A stretch of DNA of 64,000 nt, taken from positions 310,001-374,000 of the forward strand of contig NZ_QETB01000001.1 of the NCBI RefSeq assembly GCF_003123745.1, written 5' to 3'. A program made the position numbers and the translations under genes. This DNA is from Ancrocorticia populi. GTDB taxonomy: Bacteria > Actinomycetota > Actinomycetes > Actinomycetales > Actinomycetaceae. Below the pieces are notes generated by a model, which saw nothing but the letters and a program-made list of their open reading frames with translations, was not told the origin of the DNA and searched no databases. Below, one piece after another: positions 1 through 7,590 of the stretch. Every line of letters starts with the position of its first letter. Position 1 is the first letter of the stretch.

Positions 1-61
1 CGACGTGTCCGTTGCGGCCGGCGCCTGTGGCTAGTGCCTCTGCGGTGTAGAGCGGGGGCAT
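1..61 (-). CDS. ohr: Organic hydroperoxide resistance protein Ohr, N-terminal part (cut by window edge)
   Basis: Only the first 20 codons are present, reading MPPLYTAEALATGAGRNGHV, which matches the start of Ohr (LYTA...ATGGR.GHV pattern). Ohr is a cytoplasmic thiol peroxidase that reduces organic and lipid hydroperoxides with a pair of cysteines; those cysteines lie beyond the window. The ATG follows the ohrR stop by one base, and an AAAGGA ribosome-binding site lies inside the end of ohrR, so the two genes are translated from one message. The partner OhrR gene immediately upstream supports the assignment. The truncation is only the window edge, not a mutation. Confidence 0.85.
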   Translation of the reverse strand, partial: MPPLYTAEALATGAGRNGHV

Positions 62-62
62 G

Positions 63-515
63 TCAGTCCTTTCGGGTGGGGGTGTGTGATGTGGAGGCGG
101 GGCCTTGATGGCCGATTTGCCGCAGGCTCCGGATGAGCCCGCTGGCGGTGGCGTCATCGGTGACTCCCATCGCGGCTGCGACGTCCCGGGGGATCCGGGA
201 CAGTGGTTCCCGCAGCTGCTCACCGGCTTCTGTGAGCCTGATGTTGACCACCCGCTCGTCTTCCGGGGTGCGATGCCGGCTGATGTAGCCGGCCTGCTCC
301 AGTCGCTTCACCAGCGGGGAGAGGGTGCCAGAGTCAAGCTCCATCTCCTCACCGAGTTTGCGGACGGTCTGCGGCCCCTGGTTCCAGAGGACGTAGAGCA
401 CCAGGTACTGGGGGTACGTCAGGTTCCAGGGGTCGAGAAACTCCCGGTAGGTGCGTATGGTCTTGCGGCTTGCGGAATAGAGGGCGAAGCACAGCATGCG
501 GTCGGTGGCTCCCAT
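63..515 (-). CDS. ohrR: MarR-family organic peroxide sensor OhrR
   Basis: About 150 aa if translation starts at the ATG at 515. The open frame extends to 551, but that upstream part overlaps a palindrome that looks like an operator, so the inner start is preferred. The N-terminus reads MLCFALYSASR, the OhrR signature in which the cysteine (about residue 9) is oxidised by organic hydroperoxides, releasing the dimer from DNA. A winged-helix MarR fold follows (LTYPQYLVLYVLW, then LSPLVKRLEQAGYI and the wing R.PEDERVV). It is the first gene of an ohrR-ohr pair, so it probably represses both genes and itself. Only the N-terminal cysteine is evident, as in one-cysteine OhrR proteins; this class call is an inference. 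Confidence 0.85.
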   Translation of the reverse strand: MGATDRMLCFALYSASRKTIRTYREFLDPWNLTYPQYLVLYVLWNQGPQTVRKLGEEMELDSGTLSPLVKRLEQAGYISRHRTPEDERVVNIRLTEAGEQLREPLSRIPRDVAAAMGVTDDATASGLIRSLRQIGHQGPASTSHTPTRKD

Positions 516-525
516 GTCGACAACT

Positions 526-552
526 ATTGCACACATTTCAATTGTGCACAAT
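526..552. promoter_or_regulatory. Probable OhrR operator upstream of ohrR-ohr
   Basis: The perfect 12-bp palindrome ATTGTGCACAAT (541-552) is preceded by a partial copy, ATTGCACAC, at 526. It lies 11-37 bases upstream of the preferred ohrR start at 515, where an autorepressor would bind. MarR/OhrR operators are AT-rich inverted repeats of this size. Assignment to OhrR is by position and symmetry only. Confidence 0.55.
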
Positions 553-660
553 CGTTATTGTGGCAGCAGGGCCCTCGCAGTGCCATCCCCAACTTTGCAA
601 CAGCACCACGGCGTGGATTCTTGGCCGCTGCGCGCCATCATCGCCAACCGGTTGGTGGCG

Positions 661-873
661 TCAGGGCTTTGAGCTCTTCAGTTTCCGCAGCCATTCCTGT
701 AGGAGGTGTGTCTCGGTAGGGCCCAGGACCGCCGGATTGGAAGCGGCGAGCTCGGGGACCGCCGAGATCGTGCCGGAGCCGGCAACGCCGTCCGGCCCGC
801 CGGTCTGGTCATAGAAGCACTCGACGAACTCTAAGGTAGCCGCTTTGAAACTGCCGCTCCGCGGTGTGCTCAT
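661..873 (-). CDS. Unrecognised 70-aa open frame, possibly a gene remnant
   Basis: An open frame of 70 aa with an amphipathic, protein-like C-terminal part (AVPELAASNPAVLGPTETHL). I do not recognise the family. A second frame upstream on the same strand (from about 909) also looks protein-like and overlaps it, so this could be the 3' part of a small gene with a frameshift. It lies in the 388-bp stretch between the ohrR operator and the broken kinase gene, otherwise without features. No clear ribosome-binding site was seen. It may be non-coding. Confidence 0.25.
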   Translation of the reverse strand: MSTPRSGSFKAATLEFVECFYDQTGGPDGVAGSGTISAVPELAASNPAVLGPTETHLLQEWLRKLKSSKP

Positions 874-939
874 CGTCCATCGCGTTGCAGGGAATGCCGT
901 TGGTCATCAATCAAGCCCCGGGCATGTCATCATGAGGCC

Positions 940-1486
940 ATGAACAGCGCGCATATGCTTCTGATCGGAGGGAGCTCCGGTGTAGGAAAATCTACCGTCG
1001 CCTTCGCCCTCCATGCCCTACTGTCAGCACACGGCGTCCATCACGCCGTCATCGAGGGCGATGTGCTCGATCTCGCGTACCCGGTACCGTGGGAGCAGTA
1101 GATGGCAGAGCGAAACCTCAGGGCCATGTGGAACAACTACGCCGCCGACGGGTATCGCCGACTGATCTACACCAACACAGTCAGTGTTCTGGAAGTAGAC
1201 AAGCTAGCTCGGGCACTGGGGGAAGATGCCGAAGTAACCATCCGTGTTGCTGCAAGCATCAGACAAGACAACGGAAGAGAGGCTAGGGCGCCGCGAGCAA
1301 GGCGACAGCCTGAGCGAACATGTCGACAGGAGCGCCCGGGCGGCCCGTTTCCTCGACGCCCGATCTCCAATTGCCGTTCACCGGATCACCACCGACACCC
1401 TAGAGCCCGACGACATTGCCGAGGAGATCATCAAGATCCTTGGATGGCGACCCCTATACATCTTCCTTCATGGGATAAATATATAA
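940..1486 (+). pseudogene. P-loop kinase-like ATP-binding protein, broken by a stop codon and a frameshift
   Basis: The reading frame starts MNSAHMLLIGGSSGVGKSTV, with a Walker A motif (GGSSGVGKST, residues 10-19), then continues to an in-frame TAG at 1099-1101. The next codon is ATG and the same frame resumes as MAERNLRAMWNNY, with no gap in the family pattern (WEHGLAERN is usual at this point). Near 1240-1250 the frame shifts by one base: the plus-one frame continues VLLQASDKTTEERLGRREQG and then HVDRSARAARFLDA. Together these parts match an actinobacterial family of small ATP-binding proteins related to adenylylsulfate kinases. The two independent lesions make it a pseudogene. The last residues before 1486 look unrelated to the family, so the 3' end may also be lost. 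Confidence 0.8.
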
Positions 1487-1675
1487 ACGGTGTATGTTCC
1501 TGACTCGAAGTGAAGTCGCCTCGTAAAACTAAAGGTTTACAAGACACGCACAACGAGCATCTCAAAATCCGCGGCTCCTGCGGAAACCAACACGAAAAAT
1601 GTCTTACCAACCTGTCTCACCGAAAAGTGTCCCGCCTTCTTCCATGCTGGGATTTAGTGAGGCATGATGGTGGGT

Positions 1676-2275
1676 ATGAGACTGTTGGGCTACACCCGGG
1701 TATCCACCGTCGGTCAGGATCCGACACTTCAACACGACGCCTTGGTCACCGCCGGGGTCCAGAACCGTGATGTCTTCAGCGATGTCACCTCCGGGGCGAA
1801 GAATGCGATCGAGCGTCCCGGAATGAAGAAACTTCTCGCCTATGCCCAACCCGGTGACACGGTGGTGGTGTGGCGCATCGACCGGCTGGGCCGATCCCTG
1901 CTCGACGTACTCAACACGGTGAACCTGCTGCGCGAACGAGAGGTGAAGATTAAGTCGGTCTCTGACGGCATCGACCCGGAGACGTCCTCGGGTCGGCTGA
2001 TGCTCGGGATGCTGGGGACTCTGGCTGAGTACGAACGAGAACTGATCACCGAACGCGTCAACGCCGGCATCGCCGCAGCGAAAGCCCAGGGCACCCGCTT
2101 CGGCCGACCACCTGTGGATCCAGAGGTGGTCGACCGCAAGCTCGCTATCGTCGCCGAGGAGAGAGCCAAAGGCCGTAGTGCCGAAGACGCCGCGAGCATG
2201 GTCGGCTGGTCGAGGGCAACACTGTACCGGCATCTGCAGGGTGCTAAACGACGACAGTCAGCACTGCCCGCCTGA
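1676..2275 (+). CDS. Serine recombinase (resolvase/invertase) of a transposon
   Basis: About 199 aa from the ATG at 1676, which gives the canonical start MRLLGYTRVST with the catalytic serine in YTRVST (residue 10). The resolvase domain continues with VVVWRIDRLGRS and the hinge region GMLGTLAEYERELI. A C-terminal Hin-like helix-turn-helix follows (AEDAASMVGWSRATLYRHLQ). The length is normal for small serine recombinases, so this copy looks intact. It stands just upstream of, and on the same strand as, a truncated DDE transposase; that order resembles Tn552/Tn5053-type transposons, where the resolvase separates cointegrates. The target res site was not identified, but the 180-bp non-coding stretch upstream is the natural place for one. 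Confidence 0.85.
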   Translation: MRLLGYTRVSTVGQDPTLQHDALVTAGVQNRDVFSDVTSGAKNAIERPGMKKLLAYAQPGDTVVVWRIDRLGRSLLDVLNTVNLLREREVKIKSVSDGIDPETSSGRLMLGMLGTLAEYERELITERVNAGIAAAKAQGTRFGRPPVDPEVVDRKLAIVAEERAKGRSAEDAASMVGWSRATLYRHLQGAKRRQSALPA

Positions 2276-2301
2276 TGCGGGCACAATGACCAGGTCGTGA
2301 G

Positions 2302-2684
2302 GTGATGGTGATGGACGAGATGCAGCGCTGGGAGATCCTTCGCCTGCACATCGAAGACGGCATCACCCTGACCGACCTGGCACGGTCCACCGGCATCAGC
2401 ACCCGCACTCTATCCCGGTGGGCTGCCCGCTACCGGGCCGACGGAATCCACGGTCTGCGCACCACCACACGATCCGATGCCGGGGCACATCGCATATCCG
2501 CGGAACTGGTCGCCTACATAGAACACCTCGGGCTCACCAGGCCACGGCCATCGATGGCCGCCCTGCACCGCCTGGTGAACTCCCGAGCACAGCAACTATC
2601 GGTGAAACCACCCAGCTACGCCACGGTGCGTGGCATCATCCAAGCGCTTGACCCGGCGAGGGTGACCATCGCCGGGTCCGGCAG
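2302..2684 (+). pseudogene. N-terminal fragment of a Mu/Tn552-type DDE transposase
   Basis: The frame encodes a helix-turn-helix (ITLTDLARSTGISTRTLSRW, about residues 18-37) and a second DNA-binding segment (PSMAALHRLVN, YATVRGIIQAL). This layout is seen at the N-terminus of TniA/Tn552-type transposases of 450-550 aa. Similarity ends near DPARVTIA, about residue 125, and no catalytic DDE core follows. After about 2670-2685 the sequence becomes the 5' end of an IS21 transposase on the other strand, so a rearrangement removed the rest. The open frame itself runs on to 2733 through unrelated sequence. It lies 26 bp after the resolvase gene. Confidence 0.65.
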
Positions 2685-2839
2685 GCTTTCACCGGGACCT
2701 GTGGGGAAAAGTCGTCTATCGCCACATATTTAGCGACCGTGTCACGAGAAACACCGAGCCGGCGAGCGATCTCGCGTCCACTAGTTCCATCACGGTCTAA
2801 CGACCTGATATCTTCAATAAGAGGCATGGGTACCGTCAT
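2680..2839 (-). pseudogene. istA: IS21-family transposase (IstA) N-terminal fragment
   Basis: Translation from the ATG at 2839 gives MTVPMPLIEDIRSL followed by GTSGREIARRLGVSRDTVAKYV, the helix-turn-helix typical of IstA N-termini. About 50 residues are preserved before the sequence joins the DDE-transposase fragment on the opposite strand. IstA is normally about 400-500 aa and is followed by the ATPase IstB; neither the core nor IstB is present. The stretch upstream of it (2840-3060) contains short repeated motifs like the multiple terminal repeats of IS21 elements. Confidence 0.65.
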
Positions 2840-2990
2840 AACTTTCCGTTCCTTTCAGGGCATCGACTACGAAACGACAAGCCCGAAAGAAACATATAAC
2901 AAGGGAGCAAAACGACGGGCCCATGCCTCCCACACACGAAGAACACACAAGCCAGCCACCCACCACAACAAGTGGCAGGATTTCTAACTG

Positions 2991-3047
2991 CAACACGGCC
3001 TAAAACCAGCCAGCAACACGGCCTAAAAACCCCCTCACAACGGCCTG
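2991..3047. repeat. Short direct repeats, probable IS21-type terminal repeats
   Basis: CAACACGGCCTAAAA occurs at 2991-3005 and again at 3014-3028, a 23-bp period, and a partial third copy (CACAACGGCCTG) is at 3036-3047. They lie upstream of the istA fragment. IS21-family ends carry several copies of transposase-binding repeats of this kind, so this is probably one end of the lost element. The rest of 2840-3060 holds no gene. Confidence 0.5.
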
Positions 3048-3066
3048 CCCCAACACTGCCAGATAC

Positions 3067-3324
3067 ACTCCAGCGGGGCGAATGATGTTCCAGATCGTTG
3101 GAGCCTTTGGAGAGTATGAGCGCTCTTTGATCCGTGACCGCACCCGAGAAGGGCTCGTCGCTGCTCAGTCACGTGGCGCGCGCATAGGAAGGCCGCCTGC
3201 CCTTAGCCAGGAGCAGGCGGCCACCGTGAGGCAATTGAGGAATGAGGGCCGGACAATTGCTTCTATTGCCCGTGTTTTCGGGGTTTCCCGGCGGACAATT
3301 CAGCGCGAGTTATCGTCGTATTAG
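3067..3324 (+). pseudogene. Serine resolvase, C-terminal fragment
   Basis: The frame reads TPAGRMMFQIVGAFGEYERS from 3067, the conserved end of the resolvase catalytic domain. It continues with the arginine-rich hinge (LVAAQSRGARIGRPP) and a helix-turn-helix (GRTIASIARVFGVSRRTIQR). The N-terminal two thirds, including the catalytic serine, is missing; just upstream is the IS21-like end. This copy is a different resolvase from the intact one at 1676-2275, judged by the C-terminal sequence. The internal ATG at 3082 could be used but would give only the DNA-binding part. Confidence 0.75.
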
Positions 3325-3327
3325 TTG

Positions 3328-3936
3328 TTACTTCTCGGGCACCGGCTGGACGCTAGCGGTTTGGGTCCCGTTGTTATCGGAGAGGATTTGAACTACTCGG
3401 GCTTGGGTCGTATCACCACTTTTTTTGCTGATCGTGACTGTCTTTCCTTCCTCGAGGTTGGAGCCTTTGATTCCCCACGTGCCGTCGTCGAGCCTGCGGA
3501 AGCTGATAGTGCCATCATCCCCGAATTCAGTGCCGTCGTGGACGTAGGTGGCTGTGGCGAGATTCTCGTCTAGGTCAGTGATGTCGTCCACGACAACCTC
3601 CCGCGTTGAACCGTCCTTCTTTGTAACGGTGACGGATTCGCCGGGTGTGAGGTCTAGTCCTTGGATTCCGAAGGTGCCGTCATCAAGTTTCTTGAAGATA
3701 GCGAGACCAGGAACGAAATCAACATCTGGCGCCCACTCGTAGAGTGCGGTCTGGATGCCGTGTGAGTCGTCCACTATGTCTTTGACAATGACTTCTCGGT
3801 CAGCTCCACTCTTTGTGGAGACCGTGACCACTTCACCTTCGGTGAGGCCGACGCCTTGGATTCCGAAGGTGCCGTCGTCGATCTTCTTAAAGACGATGAG
3901 TCCCTCGTCCATATTGGCTGGTTGTTCCTTGTTCAT
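3328..3936 (-). CDS. Protein of three tandem about 60-residue FGIQG repeats, unknown function
   Basis: 202 aa made of three units. Each has the form FKK[IL]DDGT[FW]GI[QK]G, then GE.VTV..K.G..REV.V.DI. The units begin near residues 15, 79 and 145. No signal peptide or membrane segment is seen, so it is probably cytoplasmic. The alternating pattern of hydrophobic and charged residues suggests small beta-barrel modules; this is an inference. Similar WG.R...G..V.V..K.G stretches occur in uncharacterised phage and plasmid proteins. Its ATG overlaps the stop of the 400-aa gene (ATGA), so the two are translationally coupled, and it is the last gene of the integrase-parAB operon. Confidence 0.75.
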   Translation of the reverse strand: MNKEQPANMDEGLIVFKKIDDGTFGIQGVGLTEGEVVTVSTKSGADREVIVKDIVDDSHGIQTALYEWAPDVDFVPGLAIFKKLDDGTFGIQGLDLTPGESVTVTKKDGSTREVVVDDITDLDENLATATYVHDGTEFGDDGTISFRRLDDGTWGIKGSNLEEGKTVTISKKSGDTTQARVVQILSDNNGTQTASVQPVPEK

Positions 3937-5135
3937 CGTGCGATTCCTTTCTTGTGGGCCGTGTTCTGGATTGGGAGGTACTGACTATCAAGGGTCTGTG
4001 TATGGAGTTTCTGGAGGTTCAGATGGGCATTGTCGAGGGCTTTGATTTCCTCCCGAATCTCTGTCTTTTCACCTGGTGTAAAGGGACTGTCCTCGGCTTC
4101 AAGTTCATGAGTAAGAGTGGCTTTCTTCATTTCCACAGCGTCTGAGATAAGCCAAAGATCAGAGGAATTCAGTGGCTCAAATGTCATGACGTGTGCAAGC
4201 GTTTCTGTTGCTTCCTCAGCATCTTGCGCTCGCTCAGTTGCTTCATCACCTGTCGAAAGGCGCGCAAAATCTCGTTGTTCTTCGACAAACTCAGTCAGGG
4301 GGTTCGCGATAGGGTTATAGATCTTTGGCCTGCGAGAGGAGACCCGTTCCGGCTCCTTCTCGCGCAGTGCCGTGACAAGTTGGGTTTCTGCTTCTGCCAG
4401 TGCGTCGTTCATTTGGATCAGGGCTTTGCCCACTTTTAGATCCTTCGAATCATAGGCGTCCTGATAGAGGTGCTCACCCTTGGATTGGACTGCGACCGCG
4501 ATAACGGAGACCATGTCCTCTGTGAGTGGTTCACCATTTCGAATGAGGCCGACAGCGGCATTTGCTGCCTGTATGGCCTGGTCTGCGGTGGCTACGATAT
4601 CAAGGGCGTAAGGTCTGGCGGCCTTCCCCTCTTCGCGTGCCCGTTGAATCTCGCGGTACGAGTCAGATGCGTTGATTCTGCGGAGTTCGCTGTAGTCGGT
4701 GAGCGCCTCACAGACGAGACGCTCACCGTTTGCGCTGAGTCCAGGAACGCCGGACTCTTGGTTGTCCTGAATCCTGTCAACGCGATGGTCAGGATGTTTA
4801 TAGAGATAGGTGAGGCTGAATTCAGAGCCTGCACTGCGGACAGCTTCGAGATCGCGCAGTGCCGCATCGAAGGTGGCTGATGTGGGGCTGAAATCATTCG
4901 GTGCCCTCCATCGCGTCGCTCGTTGAAGTTCTTCACTCCAAGCTTCGAGACTAAAACCGATCTCACGGACTTGTTCAGGGGATAGCTGGGACTGCTGATT
5001 CACCGAGTCAGTCAAGTCATTTTTTAGCTTGGCAATTTCGGGAACCCGTTCTGGCTCATTGATTGCGATTGCCACTGTCTGGGTCCGCTCGAGTGCCCGC
5101 TGGATAGTCTGATGTTGTTCTTCAGTTAAAGCCAT
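3933..5135 (-). CDS. 400-aa predicted helical protein of the par/integrase operon, unknown function
   Basis: The protein is charged and almost entirely helical in character, with many Glu, Ala, Gln and Leu residues. Examples are EEQHQTIQRALERTQTVAIA near the N-terminus and EIREEIKALDNAHLNLQKL near the C-terminus. No transmembrane segment, signal peptide or catalytic motif is evident. I do not recognise a family. It starts 22 bp after the parB stop and overlaps the next gene by four bases, which ties it to the partition module. Possible roles are a structural or mobilisation accessory protein of the element, but the sequence does not show which. Confidence 0.7.
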   Translation of the reverse strand: MALTEEQHQTIQRALERTQTVAIAINEPERVPEIAKLKNDLTDSVNQQSQLSPEQVREIGFSLEAWSEELQRATRWRAPNDFSPTSATFDAALRDLEAVRSAGSEFSLTYLYKHPDHRVDRIQDNQESGVPGLSANGERLVCEALTDYSELRRINASDSYREIQRAREEGKAARPYALDIVATADQAIQAANAAVGLIRNGEPLTEDMVSVIAVAVQSKGEHLYQDAYDSKDLKVGKALIQMNDALAEAETQLVTALREKEPERVSSRRPKIYNPIANPLTEFVEEQRDFARLSTGDEATERAQDAEEATETLAHVMTFEPLNSSDLWLISDAVEMKKATLTHELEAEDSPFTPGEKTEIREEIKALDNAHLNLQKLHTQTLDSQYLPIQNTAHKKGIAR

Positions 5136-5156
5136 AATCTTCTTCGCTCGTTTCAG

Positions 5157-5519
5157 CTAGCCCAAGGGCCCTGTTGGGATGATTCCGGGGTCTAGTGGTG
5201 GTCTCGGCTGGCCGTCGTTGGTTCGTTGTTCGCTTTCTTCCACGGCTTTCTCAAGTTGGTGGGCTGCCCACTTTGACAATGTGTTTAGGCCGCTTCCATT
5301 GGCGGCATCTGCGAGATAGGCGGCGCGGATGCGCCCGAGAAGTTCCTGGTCGAGCCGGATAGTGAATTTCTTCTGGTTGCCAGCGTTGCTGGCCGGGCGT
5401 GCGGTGCTGGCGCTGCCAGCAACTATGGGATCGTTGACGTCTGCCTTTTTGAGTGCAGGTGTGCTCATGGTGCCAACGTCAAGATTTGATGGCCTTTTTG
5501 GCTTTGGTTGTGATTTCAC
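5157..5519 (-). CDS. parB: Small ParB-like DNA-binding partition protein
   Basis: 120 aa from a GTG start that overlaps the last base of the parA stop codon (TAGTG), the usual coupling of parA and its partner. The N-terminal 45 residues are low in structure, and KKFTIRLDQELLGRIRAAYL in the middle resembles a ribbon-helix-helix DNA-binding domain. A short proline-rich tail (RPPLDPGIIPTGPLG) ends the protein. Small plasmid-type partition systems use such RHH proteins in place of a large ParB. It would bind a centromere site near the operon and stimulate ParA ATPase. No centromere repeat was identified. An internal ATG at residue 18 is an alternative start. Confidence 0.65.
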   Translation of the reverse strand: MKSQPKPKRPSNLDVGTMSTPALKKADVNDPIVAGSASTARPASNAGNQKKFTIRLDQELLGRIRAAYLADAANGSGLNTLSKWAAHQLEKAVEESEQRTNDGQPRPPLDPGIIPTGPLG

Positions 5520-6301
5520 TAGTTCTTTCCTTCGAGGACGCGTGCAACGGACGTAAGGGCCTGATAGAGGTCACTTGTGGCACTACTCGCTGGGATAGGT
5601 GCATGGTTCGTTCGTGCGACGGAGACAATTTCTCGGTCTGGAATCGCATGGTCGAGAACGAAGGAACCGTAGATTTCGTGGAGCGCATCGACCCACGCTT
5701 TGCGGTCGGTACGGTCAGGGCGGTGGGCATTGATTGCAATCCCTGCAACCACAAGAGTTGGGTTGTAAGCATCCCGCACGGCACTGATGGTGTCCCAAAT
5801 ACCTGCAACGCCATCGGCGGCCTCAGAGCGCGGCGCGGTGACAATGAGGGCTTGGTCGGCCGCGACGAGAGCGTTTGTTGTGAGCATACCCAGTGAGGGT
5901 GGGCAGTCGATGAGAATGTGGTCGTAGGATTTTCTGACTGGAGCTAGGGAGCGGCGGAGGCGTGCTTCCCGGCCTATTGTGATGTCGGTTTCCCGGCTGG
6001 CGAGGGCCCGCTCGGCGGGCAAGATGTCGAGAGTGTTGTTGCCTCGCCACTCTTGGGTGGCGGGAACGATCGCTTCCTGGGCGGCGCCGGTTCCGCCGTT
6101 CGCGACGTCTGCCAGGACGTCGTTGAGGGTGAAGCTGGTTGGGGAGAGTTCTAGGCCGAAGATGCTTGTTGCATTGGCCTGTGGATCCGCATCGACGACG
6201 AGGACAGATGAGTTCTCTACTGTGGCGAGGACATGAGCGAGGTTGGTGGTTAGCGCGGTCTTGCCGACGCCACCTTTCTGATTCACGATTGCTGAAATCA
6301 C
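5519..6301 (-). CDS. parA: ParA-family partition ATPase
   Basis: 260 aa, the normal size of small (type Ib-like) ParA proteins. The deviant Walker A motif KGGVGKTALTT is at residues 9-19, the Walker A' VLVVDADPQAN is near residue 34, and Walker B is HILIDCPPS. ParA dimerises on ATP, coats DNA and moves plasmid copies through cycles of hydrolysis triggered by its partner. There is no N-terminal helix-turn-helix, so autoregulation would rest with the ParB-like partner. It is the third gene of the operon, 15 bp after a small ORF and ahead of parB. No replication initiator gene accompanies it here. Confidence 0.9.
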   Translation of the reverse strand: MISAIVNQKGGVGKTALTTNLAHVLATVENSSVLVVDADPQANATSIFGLELSPTSFTLNDVLADVANGGTGAAQEAIVPATQEWRGNNTLDILPAERALASRETDITIGREARLRRSLAPVRKSYDHILIDCPPSLGMLTTNALVAADQALIVTAPRSEAADGVAGIWDTISAVRDAYNPTLVVAGIAINAHRPDRTDRKAWVDALHEIYGSFVLDHAIPDREIVSVARTNHAPIPASSATSDLYQALTSVARVLEGKN

Positions 6302-6316
6302 TGGTGTACCTTTCGG

Positions 6317-6568
6317 TTAGTGGCCTGCGTGCTGGGTAAGGATCTGTTCGAGTTCACCGGAGATCATGATCTGATCGTTTATCCCGATGGGTGGGGCGAG
6401 CACGTCGCGTCCATCGACGTATTCCCTCGTCAGGGACGTGGTGACTTGCTGAAGAGTGACCGCTACCAGGGACGTTTCATATGTCCGCGTGGGATCCTTT
6501 TCGAGGTGGCGCAAGACTATTGCTAGAGCCTGGACTAGTTCGAATTCGTCTGTGAATGTGATCATCAT
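6317..6568 (-). CDS. Small 83-aa protein between integrase and parA, unknown
   Basis: MMITFTDEFELVQALAIVLR begins a short acidic protein with no recognised domain. Its ATG overlaps the integrase stop (ATGA, 6565-6568), and parA starts 15 bp downstream, so it belongs to the operon. The size and position would fit an excision or copy-number accessory factor, but it lacks the basic winged-helix look of typical Xis proteins. Function unassigned. Confidence 0.6.
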   Translation of the reverse strand: MMITFTDEFELVQALAIVLRHLEKDPTRTYETSLVAVTLQQVTTSLTREYVDGRDVLAPPIGINDQIMISGELEQILTQHAGH

Positions 6569-7422
6569 TCAGTCCTCTCGTTGTGGTATGTCAGTAGTTC
6601 AAGAGCATCGGACTGCTGTGGCTCCGAAACTTGTGTGTAAATTGCAGTACTTTGGATAGATTCATGACGCATGAGGGTTTGAACAACACGGATGTCTGCG
6701 CCGTTGCCGAGTAGTTGAGTCCCGAAGGAATGTCGAAGCTGGTGAGCTTGAATCGTCACTCCTGCGCGGCTGAATGCTTCCCTGATATTCTGGCTAACTG
6801 ACTTACCGCTGATATGCCCGCCCTTCGGTGAAGGGAACCAATAACCTCGACTAGGCAAATGCATCTCGTTAATGGCATCGCGTAGTTCGGAGTGGAGCGG
6901 GATGGCTTTGAGTTGTCCACCCTTGCTCTCGACAGTGAGTACTCCTGCCGCCGGATCGTAGTTGCTTCCGGTGATACTGGCGATTTCGGACACTCGGAGC
7001 CCTGCAACAACTGCAAGTTGAATCTGTAATCGGGTGGAAGGCCTGAGTTTCTGGGCTAGTGTGTTTTTGATGTGGATCTCGGCGATTGGCCGCGGATTAT
7101 ATTTAGGCCGTTTTGGGGGAATTAGCTCGAGCAAGGGATTCTCTACGCGTTGCTTTGTGACTTCGAGCCAGCGGAAGAAGGCACGCAGATGAGTGAAATA
7201 GGTCCATCGGGTGCCTGCCGTAGGTTTTGATGCTAGCCACTGTTCGATCTGGCGCGGACCAAGTAAATCCGCGTCTACATCGGAGTAAGAACTCACGGAA
7301 ACAACGGCACGAATCCGTTCCTCGATTGTTCGGGCGCTAAGGGATTGACTGCGCATGGTCAACTCCCAGTCCGCGAGAAGAACAGTCAGACGGTGAGATA
7401 CTGAAGGTTTTTCTGTAAACAT
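6565..7422 (-). CDS. Tyrosine recombinase (XerD/phage-type integrase)
   Basis: 285 aa with an N-terminal SAM-like core-binding domain (about residues 10-90) and a complete catalytic domain. The active-site residues can be placed: Arg143 in GLRVSEIA, Lys167 in VESKGG, His227 and Arg230 in HQLRHSFG, His253 in MRHESIQST, and Tyr262 in AIYTQV. It is the first gene of the six-gene operon and lies about 170 bp from a tRNA remnant, which is the expected arrangement of an element that integrates at a tRNA gene. The length is shorter than many phage integrases and closer to XerC/D, but its context argues for an element-borne enzyme. Confidence 0.85.
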   Translation of the reverse strand: MFTEKPSVSHRLTVLLADWELTMRSQSLSARTIEERIRAVVSVSSYSDVDADLLGPRQIEQWLASKPTAGTRWTYFTHLRAFFRWLEVTKQRVENPLLELIPPKRPKYNPRPIAEIHIKNTLAQKLRPSTRLQIQLAVVAGLRVSEIASITGSNYDPAAGVLTVESKGGQLKAIPLHSELRDAINEMHLPSRGYWFPSPKGGHISGKSVSQNIREAFSRAGVTIQAHQLRHSFGTQLLGNGADIRVVQTLMRHESIQSTAIYTQVSEPQQSDALELLTYHNERTE

Positions 7423-7590
7423 GTATCAACTGTGATCCAACTCCCATTTTAGGTCCGAATAATCTCGCTTATTAAGACATTCCTTGCTGGGTATGAGGGT
7501 TGTAGCTGCGGGCGTTGACGTAGTTGCTGGCAAGGCTTGCGGCCAGATTTGGATGGCGCTATAGATGAGCCTCGATATAAGCCAGATGAA

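Noticed and set aside
105-814. Long plus-strand frames opposite ohrR
   Set aside because: They mirror the ohrR coding strand and have no family resemblance or ribosome-binding site.
940-1486. Programmed readthrough (TAG) or programmed frameshift in the kinase gene
   Set aside because: Two independent lesions plus a diverged 3' end fit decay better; no slippery sequence or downstream structure was apparent.
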